Positions 55,590-64,000 of a stretch of 64,000 nt of DNA are shown here, piece by piece. A model generated the notes under the pieces. The model was given only the letters and a program-made list of their open reading frames with translations. It did not search any database and was not told where the DNA came from. Numbering within the stretch: position 1 is the first letter of the stretch; each line of letters starts with the position of its first letter. A program made the translations under genes and the position numbers. The stretch covers positions 117-64,116 of the forward strand of contig NKYR01000022.1 of NCBI GenBank assembly GCA_003184365.1, in the 5' to 3' direction. Source of the stretch: Evernia prunastri (Eukaryota; Ascomycota; Lecanoromycetes; Lecanorales; Parmeliaceae).

Positions 55590-56880
55590 TCAAGCTGTCG
55601 TGAGTCCAGCCTCGATCGCCCTGATCTGTAAAGCCAGTAACCTGGAGTAAAAGCGACAAAGCGCAAGATTTCCTCCGAAGAACCAAAACCCCGGATGTCC
55701 ACTTCTCCGCCACATGCCCCTCGTCTCCCCTTCCTCATCGAATCCCCAAAAGTCGGGGACCCGATCCGCCAGCTCGTCCCCAAACATTTTCCGGGCCTTC
55801 TCTCTCATGTTCTGGTACCCCGTCGCAAAGACGTTCTCATCCGCCTCCAGCTCCGAATTGTCTGCTAGAACGAGGCTGTGGGCTTTGACAGCTTTTACCC
55901 CATGCCCTTGCTTGATCTTGATCTTTTTGTACGCGATGAGCTGCGAGGCGCCTGTGTCGATGTAGTAACCGCCACCCCGGCTAAGGTATTTCATCATGAG
56001 ACCGGAGCCGTCAGGACCACTGTCGACGGCAAAGCCAGCGGCGGTGAGACCACGGAGGAGGGCGCCGTCACGTTGCATTATCTCGTGGGTGTTTGTTATA
56101 TGAATTTGTTACGCAACGGGGTTGGATATGGACATATTCAGTATGTCTGCGTCCTCAACTGGGGGCTGGCAAGGATGGCAAGCGATTAGCATGTTTCTCA
56201 GCAGGGAAGCAGTGAAAACTACCTCATCTTCGGCGTAGAGACCTTTCATGCTCACGTCATGAAAGTTTTCACTTGTGAGGACAAGAGTACTACTACGCTG
56301 CACTATCGTGACATTATAGCCATGGTCATAATAGTCTCTAGCGATGTCGTGGCCGGAGTTGCAACAGCCGACGATAACTACGTTCTTTCCCTTGACGTTC
56401 TTCCTCGGCGCCGTGAACTGCGACGAATGGACTAGGCGATCGCCCTTGAACTCATCAAGCCCCGGGATATCAGATGGCAAATACGGCTCGCCGGACTGAC
56501 CTGTCGCTAAAATTACATGCTGTGGATGTATAGTCCCTATGTTGTCTTCAACGAGGTAAAATTCTATTGTCTTCCGACGATTGCTGGATAAATCTAGTGA
56601 TCTGCTCCGGTCCTTGGAGCGTGTGAAAGTCCCAAGTCATGCAAAGCAAGTCCCACCAATAAGACTCCTTCAAGAAAAGCCTCGTGGAGAAAGATTCAAC
56701 TTCACTGAGGAGATGCTTGAAGGAGCAGACCCATTCCAACGCAATAGGCTCTGGGGACACGAGTGAGTCAGGGAATGAGGGTGCAATGCCTTGGGTATCA
56801 GGAAATGGTGCAGTGGGAAGATATCGCGAGCCTGGTAAGATTTTGTTTGATGGAGGGAAGAGTATCTCTGCAGTAGCCAT
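55590..56880 (-). pseudogene. Flavin-containing monooxygenase (FMO/YUCCA-like) remnant with internal deletion and in-frame stop
   Basis: The minus frame from ATG 56880 shows the N-terminal part of a fungal FMO of about 600 residues (YWWDLLCMTWDFHTLQGPEQ). Directly after ITRFIQQSS it leaves frame near 56575-56550, and the next matching sequence is already HPQHVILATGQSGEPYLPSD, so the FAD-binding GxGxxG region of about 150-200 residues is missing. The middle then runs well: GKNVVIVGCCNSGHDIARDY (the NADPH-binding GxGxxxx-like motif), VEDADILNMS. A TAA at 56111-56109 breaks the frame in-frame between NPVA and QIHITNTHEIMQRD. The C-terminal half is clean (GGGYYIDTGASQLI, FATGYQNMREKARKMFGDEL, WWRSGHPGFWFFGGNLAL-type end, here MWRRSGHPGFWFFGGNLALC). 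A single 57-bp intron-like insert near 56200 is frame-neutral. Confidence 0.85.
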
Positions 56881-58298
56881 CCTGGCGAATTGGTCTGACT
56901 GGATACAGGATGAGGAATAGGTGTGAGCTTGGGACACTCTCGAACCAGCCGCCGGGGATGCTGTTACAGTTGTGAATGACTTGACAGGATCGAATTCGCT
57001 AGTATTGCAGTATTAGAAAGAGGATACCCTTAATAAGACATGGAAGTCAATAATATAATAGTGGCAAGCCAGATTAGGCCTATTCTAGCGGCAATAGGGG
57101 TTATGTACTTGTTAAGGAGAAGAAAGGAAAGGCGGCGATTCTCAACTCTCAACTAACATGATGGCAACGTCTTGAAGTAGGTGACTTATGTTCTACTCCT
57201 TTGCCAGAAAAGCGACAGCATGTTGCTTTACTCTTCATTTTGTTGCAGTCCTGGCAACCTCATCTTTTTGTACTCCTGGTGGCAAACCGGTTTCCATTTG
57301 CTCTACCTACTTTAGCAATGGCAAGAACGGTCAACTTTTCCCAATGAAGTAGAGATTAGCTCAAATGATCTGCGGCATACTAATCGGTGATGACACGTCT
57401 ATGCCAAGCGGATGACCATGTAAGACGGAGTGGGTAGGTAGGTACTAGGTAGGTGCAAGGTGGGATGGAACCTCGGTAGGTACTGTACTCGCAATTCGGT
57501 TCTTGGCCAAAGGTGTGAGATTTGGCTCACACTTTATTACCTTACATCATTATTCCTAGAATAAGATACTTTAGAGTACAAGGCTCGAGCCTCTCCCGCT
57601 GGGGAGGTACTTACGAATAGTAATACTCGTACAGTACCTTAGTACCTTATCTTTACGAGAGAGAGATCATTATTGTCGGATTTGGTACACAAAGTATACA
57701 GCAGCATGTATACTCGAATGCCTATCCGACTGCCGATCTCGATCTTATCATTTACACCAGCCACGTCATCCGGTCACTAAAAGTACTTTGCACTTCTCAG
57801 CTCTGTGCAAGCTCTCAGCTCTCGCACGCTGTGCCTCGTCACTGCATGTTTCATTCATCTTTATCCATCTCACTAAGCCTGCCCATGTCCAGAGGCTACG
57901 ACGCCGTACCCCATCTATTATGGGAGGGTGTTGATTACTCACCTCAAATTGGATGGCAATCCCTGTCCAGGTATGCAATCATGGCGCTGCTGATTAGAGA
58001 CATCTCTGCGGTCAGGTCACATTGGCTGCTGTCAGACAGGACTTTGTGCTCAAGGTATGGCTTATTCTAGTGGACTAGACGAGACTGAGGAGTTAAAGAT
58101 CTAGTACTAAAATGGAGGAGATGGACACTTGCGAGGTGTGGTCGGTATATATTCAGCTCTGTCGTGACCAGGGCCCATCTCCCAGGACACAGTCAGCCTT
58201 CCGTGAATCTCTTTGTAGGCTTTGTATGGCTAAGAGGAATTTGCTTCTTTCCATCGCTTTTTGATAAGTATAAAGGTTTGCGCCAAACTCATTGCAAC
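56881..58298. other. Intergenic, promoter-like for the divergent pair
   Basis: No gene supported. Near 57420-57490 the sequence GGTAGGTAGGTACTAGGTAG and related GGTAC units repeat in short form; near 57605-57650 come CAGTACCTTAGTACCTTATC. They look like simple-sequence promoter DNA. Confidence 0.45.
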
Positions 58299-59574
58299 AT
58301 GAGCAGCTCAGGAGTTTTGCCCCATGATGGAAATGACGACCGTGGAGCAGGTATCATTGCAACAACAGTCGTAGTCTCCTTCCTGGCATCTGTGACGGTA
58401 GCTCTGCGACTGGCGACTCGGATATGGATTGTTCGTAACGTCGGCTGGGACGACTATACCATTCTATGCGCTGCATTCGGTATCATAATCAGCTCCGGTC
58501 TCGTCATCGTGGAAGTCCACTACGGGTTCGGAAGACATAAGGCTGAGCTCACAAAATGGCAATATATTGAGTTCATGAAATACTCCTACGGGGAATGGAT
58601 TCAGACTTTTCAGACCTTGATGTTTAACAAGATATCCATCTGCTTTTTCCTCCTCCGAATCCCGGTGGAAAAGCACCTTATACGACCCATTCAAGGGGCC
58701 ATAATCGTACTGATCGTCAGCAACGTCATCCTCACCTTGCTATGGATCTTCCAATGCAATCCAATCGCCAGTGCATGGAACAAGCAGACCCCAGGTTCAT
58801 GCTTCAGCGATGGGCAATTACAGAGGATTATCATCTCTCAGGCTCTTATCTCGATAATATCCGACTTCGCGCTTGCGCTCTTCCCGATTGTCCTTTTATG
58901 GAAGGTTCAGATAGCGCCACGCATCAAAGCTGGTTTGTGTACATTGATGGGTCTTGGTCTTATGTACGCCCCGTGTTTTAGCCGTCATCGAGGGCTCACA
59001 CACTGATCTGGATCGTTCGAATAGAACCGCGGCATGTTGCATAGTACGGACAGTCCTGAACTGGCAAAACGTAAACTCGGATGCGAGCTGGAAAAGCATC
59101 GACAATTGGTACTGGCGCTCCTGGGAAGTCTGCATTGGCATCATCGCGGCTTGCATCCCCGCTCTACGTCCCGGATACAAAACCGTTTCCGCCGGCATCA
59201 TATCATACCTCTCCCATCGCTCCTCGGGTAAAAGCAGCGACATCGCCCTTGTCGGCCCACGTAACACGTCCCAACAAACCCCCGCGGATCAAAAGCCCAA
59301 CTCTCGGCACGTTGCCCATCCGCAAGCTTCGTACGATCCTGCCTTTGGAGCGGCGGCGCAAGCGGTGTCGGCCGAAGCGGACCGTGCCCGGGAGTATGGC
59401 GCTGGCGAGGAGGGTTTTGCGATGAACTACCTGCCAGGGGACATGAAGACTGCAGATCATGGAATCAGGAAAACGACGAGGATCGACGTCGCGGGGAGGA
59501 GTGCAGATGGGAGCCAGAGGAGTTTGGATCTGGGAGATGTAGAACGGGGTTTCGGCAATAGAGACTTTCTATAG
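58299..59574 (+). CDS. Rhodopsin-domain (PTH11-related) integral membrane protein, second copy in the window
   Basis: Exons 58299-58963 and 59025-59574 give 404 residues. Start MSSSGVLPHDGNDDRGAGII; the frame is open further upstream, but this ATG gives the usual short N-terminus. Marks are NVGWDDYTILCAAFGIIISS, VHYGFGRHKAEL, ISICFFLLRIPVEKHLIRPI, ILTLLWIFQCNPIASAWNKQ, SIISDFALALFPIVLLWKVQ, and VDNWYWRSWEVCIGIIAACI-like sequence (here IDNWYWRSWEVCIG) with PALRPGYK at the last TM, followed by a cytosolic tail of about 130 residues rich in Ser and charged groups. It is intact and of the same family as the gene at 52480-53741, but the two have low identity and differ in intron positions. The function is likely sensory; no ligand can be named. 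Confidence 0.92.
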
Positions 59575-59615
59575 GGCGATTGTGGACGGGAACGTACCTT
59601 ACCTTAGCTTAAAAC

Positions 59616-59778
59616 TGGGTAGATGTCTGGGTCGTGCCTTAAAAGTTGAAAAACTCTCTGAACCATACCGCATATCTTTGAACCAAGCTCCTATGGGCAT
59701 GATCCGGTAATTTGTCCAATGTGGGGTGTGGTCCAGAAAGGTTTCCGACTTTTAGGGCACGACCCAGACATCTACCCA
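59616..59778. mobile_element. 163-bp MITE with about 60-bp terminal inverted repeats
   Basis: The left arm starts TGGGTAGATGTCTGGGTCGT and reads on to GCCTTAAAAGT. The right arm, reverse-complemented, starts the same way with one mismatch in the first 31 bases (GCCCTAAAAGT). Similarity continues with gaps and mismatches to about base 60 of each arm (CTGAACCATACC against CTGGACCACACC). No coding capacity. It lies between the stop of the membrane-protein gene and the 3' end of the alcohol dehydrogenase gene. A TA or TTAA target duplication is not clear. Confidence 0.8.
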
Positions 59779-60030
59779 TTAATCCTGTCACAGAATCCAA
59801 TTTCATCGGTATGGGTGAACTGCTTTCGTGCCGAACGATAGATCTTGCAGATACTGAGATAGGGTTGTAGACAAGCACTACGTAAACATAGAAGGATTGA
59901 GGAGCCAACGGCCAGTTACACTGTCGTCCGACTGAAATGTGACTTAACTAATACAGCTCGCGAAATCTTGATAGACGATTTTTCCAAGACCTTGAACAAC
60001 ATTCGTTCGTAATTCCAAATCTCGTCGTAC

Positions 60031-61519
60031 TCACAGGCCGCTTACCTCAACAAGAATCTTGATGTGGTTATCTTTGTCGTGCACTAATGCCTTGAAACCT
60101 TTCTCTTCAACTTCATCCATCTGGATTTTCCCCGTTATCATTGGTTCCGGTTTGAGGCTCCCTAGCGCGTTCTGTTTGAGCGACCGTGATACTATTTGTG
60201 CAGTCTGATAACTCACCAGAGGCGATTGCATCTATCACATCTTGGAAATCTCCTTCCTGGTACGTTGCGACGCCCATGTAACGCTTTTCCCTAAAGACCA
60301 GCCTGTTCGGCGTAAAAGTGGCCGTCTTCTCCCAAATTGCAATGTTGACGAGGGTACCTCTGGCACGAATGGCTTGTATGGCCTGGTCGAGACCGGCCTG
60401 TACTCCCGCCGCGTCGAAAGCCACGTTCGCTCCCGAGCCATCACAAAGCTCACGAACTCTTGCGACTACATCGTCTTGGGTGGGATCCAGCACGTAGTGA
60501 GCTCCGAACTGTTTCGCGAACAACTTACGCCGAGATGCCACCTCTGAGACTATGATCTTTCCAGCGCCCTTTGCTACGAGCGCTGGGTTATGAGTTCGGG
60601 GTCAGTCTAATTTGTTTGACGGGTAATAGCGAGCCTTGCCACACGCTTAGAGAGTGGACACTCCCAAGACACGTCTCAAGACTCAACAATTGGCTCAGAA
60701 GATGAGACATGGAGTCCGAAAATACGTACTTTGGATCACCGCGAGCCCGATTGGCCCGCCACCAAGGACGAGGACCGAGTCGCCTTTCTTGAAAGGACTC
60801 GTCTTGACAGCGTGCCATGCGACAGCCAATGGCTCGACGAGTGCTGAATCCAAGGTTTAGCGGATTTCCGGCCGTGATTGAGAGCCTTACCGCCGACTTC
60901 CATCGAGATGCTATCTGGGATCCCGTAGACGGCCTTTCGAGGAACTACCACATGCTCCGAGAGTCCACCGCCCCATCCTATACAGGTATGTGTTGTTACA
61001 GAGTCGTCATTAAGACTTCGATGAAAATCTTACCGCTCAATCCTACGAAACCGTTTTTATCACAACAGTTAATGTATCCTTCTTTACATGCGTTACATGT
61101 ACCGTCGTATATGATTGGCTGAACAACTACTCTCGATCCAACTTTGATGTCATGTACATCTTCACCTACCTCTTCGATCGTTCCGCTGAATTCGTGTCCT
61201 AGGGTCAAAGGAACCTTCTCGTTGGTGATGGGATGAGGAGTCGTTGGCATAATATTGGCTCCCCCGAGATACTCGTGCAAGTCTGGAGCGACATCGTCAG
61301 CACTGCCATATCGCGACGAACGGTGCGGCAGCATACCGGATCCACATATTCCTACGTAAGCCGGTTTTACCTGTCAAATCACTCTTAGGGTTGGGATTTC
61401 AGACAGACTCAGACCTTGGGAAATTGCCCCACCTTGACTTGGCCTTTACCACATTGTACGATTTCCACTTGGTCCAGTCGGATGTCCTTCTGGCCGTGGA
61501 ACCGGAGAGCTTTCATCAT
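60031..61519 (-). CDS. Zinc-dependent medium-chain alcohol dehydrogenase, (R,R)-butanediol dehydrogenase-like
   Basis: Seven exons: 61519-61433, 61370-61337, 61282-61034, 60977-60891, 60843-60730, 60582-60217 and 60161-60031 (355 residues). Marks are MMKALRFHGQKDIRLDQVEI at the start, catalytic Cys38 in VGICGSDLHEYLGG, His70-Glu71 in LTLGHEFSGTI, the structural-zinc cysteines in DGTCNACKEGYINCCDK, WGGGLSEHVVVP, LVEPLAVAWHAV with the Glu, and NAD-binding VLVLGGGPIGLAVI. The family interconverts acetoin/diacetyl and 2,3-butanediol or oxidises related alcohols. All exon borders are GT-AG and in frame. One intron (60583-60729) is 147 bp, the others are 47-62 bp. It is divergent from the ABCG gene. 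Intact. Confidence 0.93.
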
Positions 61520-62361
61520 CTTGACGGTTCTCTCCAAGCACACTTAGCCAGCAGCTGATGGTAATAGTTCAACAAGCCAGATAAATTCTCAGGACTCGGA
61601 GCGGTCTAAGGAGCAGTCTGAGCAGCTGTGTCGGGGACTGAATGTGCCAATTTCGCAATGCGCAGAGTGTACTGGCTTTGAGGAACTGTTGTACGGTAAG
61701 GAGCCGTCAGTTGAGCCCCGCATGGTGATGTGGGCGGGGAAACAAAAGAACCCTAGATACGACATGCATGACGTCAAATGTAGTGGAGTGGTCCAACTAG
61801 CATAGATTGACGAGGTACCCTTTCATTTGTCAGACACACGCAAGAATCTGAGACGTTTCCTCTCCGTGCACACAGTGTGCCAAAACTCAATTCCCCACAG
61901 TGATACTTCAAAACATGGAACTCCCACCTGGCGCCGCGTGGCGCCACGAGAGGCCGTCAGTCACACCGTACCCCGAAAGATAGCCCCTAGGTGCGCTATC
62001 CGGGTAATACTTGGGGAGAGTGTCGTTTACTGCCCCCACGGCGTGATAGCCGTAATTATGGATAAATACTCCGGGACACGTCAACCCTGTACTCCGTACT
62101 CCGTAAGGTATGTTTCGTTAACGCGCCAAGAGATACACTAAAATACCCTAAAATTAGCGGCTCCGAGGCGAGCATTGCAGCGGTCATGATGCGACCAATA
62201 TCACAAAAACTTATGGGCTTCCTAATGTCTGCCTTGCACTTCCTTTACCGTTATACTATTCGCTCTTGTGGACTTGGTAGCCATGATGATCTCCAAAAAC
62301 GTCTCGAAGCTACATCCGGTTTTCGTTGCGTACAGATGTTCCCTAACGCGAGCTTGCAAGC
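61520..62361. other. Divergent promoter region carrying a diverged palindromic repeat
   Basis: Between the ADH start (61519) and the ABCG start (62362). No gene is supported. It contains the repeat at 61941-62051, and short TACTCCGTACTCCGTA units near 62090-62105. Confidence 0.55.
61941..62051. repeat. Diverged copy of the nested palindrome found at 1209-1312
   Basis: GTGCGCTATCCGGGTA occurs identically at 61991-62006 and 1253-1268 (16 bases). The flanks align too: TTGGGGAGAGTGTCGTTTAC against TCCGGGGTAGAGTGTGACTT on the right side, followed by GTGATAGCC against GTGATATCC; and AGTCACACCGTACCCC against AGTCACACTCTACCCC on the left. The arms here have lost much of their pairing. The outer MITE repeats are absent. 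Confidence 0.75.
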
Positions 62362-64000
62362 ATGACTGAGGATCTTGAAAGCGGCGGTGACGCTGTGATA
62401 AGCAGCGATCAGACGACCGTCCAAGAGGTCAAGGAAACCGTCAATGATCTGTCGTTCCGGGCTGTGGAAAATGTGGACGTCCACGTTAAGGATCTCAATG
62501 TCAACATTGATGTATCTCCCAGTGGGCTATCTGCCTTCACTGCTGCTTCCCTCGGTCGAAAGAAGAGCACTCGAGAACCGGAGATCAAAGTCATCCTCAA
62601 GGGTGTCAATGCTTACATGCCAAGCGGTAGCCTAACAGCAATCATCGGTTCATCCGGCAGCGGAAAGACTTCAGTACTGAACACACTGTCGAAAAGAGTC
62701 GCCGGTGGAAGACTCAGGACTACCGGTGACATCAATTATAATGGCAGCTCTCAGATTTCGACTATTCGCAGCGCCTATGTCATGCAACAGGATGTGCTAT
62801 TACCAACGCTTACTGTGAGAGAAACTCTACGCTATGCTGCCGAGTTGCGACTCCCACCCCCGACAACGACAGAGGAAAGGGAACAAGTTGTGCAGGACGT
62901 CATCCTAGAGCTTGGTCTTAAAGAGTGTGCAGATACAAAGATTGGGAACAACGTCCATAAAGGGTGCTCAGGGGGCGAAAAGAGGAGGACTTCATTGGCT
63001 GTCCAAATGCTATCGAATCCCTCAGTGTTGTTCTGTGACGAAGTTACAACAGGTCTAGATGCTGCAACCGCATTTCAAATTGTTGCCACTCTCAAGGCTT
63101 TGGCGGTCAAAGGACGGACAATCATATGCTCAATTCACCAACCAAGATCAGAAATATGGCAGCTCTTTGACCACGTTCTGTTGCTATCGAAAGGTTCACC
63201 CCTTTACAGTGGACGATCAGCAAGTTGCCTAGCGTTCTTTGAAAGCCATGGTCATGTTTTACCGCCATTCGTCAACCCCGCAGAATTCTTGATCGATTTG
63301 GCTGCGATTGATACACGTTCTCCCGAGGCTGAAGAGTCATCTACCACACGCGTTCAGGGTCTTATTCAAGCCTTTGAGACGTCGCCGGAAAACATCAGGC
63401 TTCTTCAAATCGTGGGAGACAAGACGTCGAAGGGTCCAATTGGATCCGTTGAGGAATCCAGGCAACACCATGCTACAGTACGCCATCAGATCAGAGTCCT
63501 AACCGGACGCACGTTCAAAACAACCTACCGTGACCCTATGGGTATCGCCGGAAGCTTGCTCGAGGCTACTAGCATGGCTGTTATCACAGGCTGGATATTC
63601 TTGCAATTAGACGGTAGCTTGTCAGGTATCCGTAGCAGAGAAGGGGCCTTGTATACAGCGGCAGCCTTGCAAGGTGAGATCCATTATCATCCTTATCGTC
63701 TTCGCAGTTGCCTTAAATGCCGGAGCAAGTCTGATCTTGCGAAGGCTATCTCATTCTCTTGTTCGAGTGCTACCGCCTGACCGTCGATATTCAGCTTTTC
63801 GATCGAGAGTATAGAGAGGGTGTCGTTAGTGTCCCCTCATTCCTGATCAGTCGGCGCCTGGCTCGATTCCTCGTCGAAGACGTGCCTGTTCCTCTGATCT
63901 TCTCCGTCATATTCTACTTCATGGCTGGCTTTCGACCACTTGCGAGTCAGTTCTTCGTTTTCTTCGGCGTGACGCTGCTCAGTCAGTACATCGCTGTTAA
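62362..64000 (+). CDS. ABCG-type (White/half-size) ABC transporter, 5' part, runs off the window
   Basis: Exon 1 is 62362-63673, a 71-bp intron follows and exon 2 from 63745 is open to the window end (522 codons plus). The nucleotide-binding domain comes first, as in all ABCG proteins: Walker A GSSGSGKT (96-103), Q-loop YVMQQDVLLPTLTVRETL, signature CSGGEKRR (202-209), Walker B VLFCDEVTTGLD (222-233), where Val replaces the usual Pro and Thr the usual Ser of DEPTSGLD, and H-loop CSIHQPR. A linker leads to the first TM segment (GSLLEATSMAVITGWIFLQL). The second exon continues with RLTVDIQLFDREYREGVVSV, RFLVEDVPVPLIFSVIFYFM. The transporter exports lipids, sterols, toxins or secondary metabolites at the plasma membrane; the substrate is unknown. 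A fungal half-size ABCG or a full-length one with this NBD-TMD half are both possible. Confidence 0.93.

Overview
The window is genomic DNA of a filamentous ascomycete (Pezizomycotina). The reasons are short GT-AG introns of about 45-100 bp in most genes, fungus-specific families (UstYa-like oxidase, Rhodopsin-type PTH11-like membrane proteins, Ser/Thr-rich secreted glycoproteins, MCT-type MFS carriers), and Helitron and chromodomain-retrotransposon debris next to an AT-rich, RIP-like island. Exon coordinates were worked out by hand from splice signals and reading-frame continuity. I recognised no tRNA, rRNA or CRISPR.

Layout. 1-1,500: the start of a Ty3/Gypsy-like gag on the minus strand and a nested inverted-repeat (MITE-like) element. 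3.07-9.13 kb: a UstYa-like (DUF3328) oxidase, an APC amino-acid/choline-type permease and an MCT-type MFS transporter, all on the plus strand. 9.8-15.8 kb: a repeat block built of Helitron Rep/helicase fragments, a chromodomain retrotransposon 3' end with its LTR, and an AT-rich island. It contains one 21-N gap and seven single Ns, most of which sit where unrelated or duplicated pieces meet, so this block should not be read as a reliable linear sequence. 16-24.2 kb: a Ser-rich basic hypothetical protein and two adjacent secreted Ser/Thr-rich proteins that look like diverged paralogues. 27.4-36.7 kb: housekeeping genes (5-hydroxyisourate hydrolase and Get3 ATPase, divergent), a small Ala-Pro-rich protein, a Gln/Gly/Tyr-rich protein with an ordered C-terminus, and a 1,233-residue repeat protein. 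37.8-64 kb: a P450, a CDK10-like kinase, a claudin-like four-TM protein, a phytanoyl-CoA-dioxygenase-family enzyme, an O-methyltransferase, two Rhodopsin-domain membrane proteins, a broken flavin monooxygenase, a zinc alcohol dehydrogenase and a 5' portion of an ABCG transporter.

How the genes fit together. Tailoring and export genes typical of secondary metabolism (UstYa-like, P450, O-methyltransferase, Fe(II) dioxygenase, FMO remnant, MDR, ABCG, MFS) are scattered over 60 kb without any visible backbone enzyme (PKS, NRPS, terpene cyclase) or RiPP precursor. A decayed or dispersed accessory region is a safer reading than one intact cluster. The most unusual items are the two-level inverted-repeat element at 1064-1492 and a diverged relative of its inner part at about 62 kb, the Helitron 3' ends that finish in CTTG instead of CTRR, the paralogous secreted pair with a conserved intron position, and the 27-residue repeat protein.
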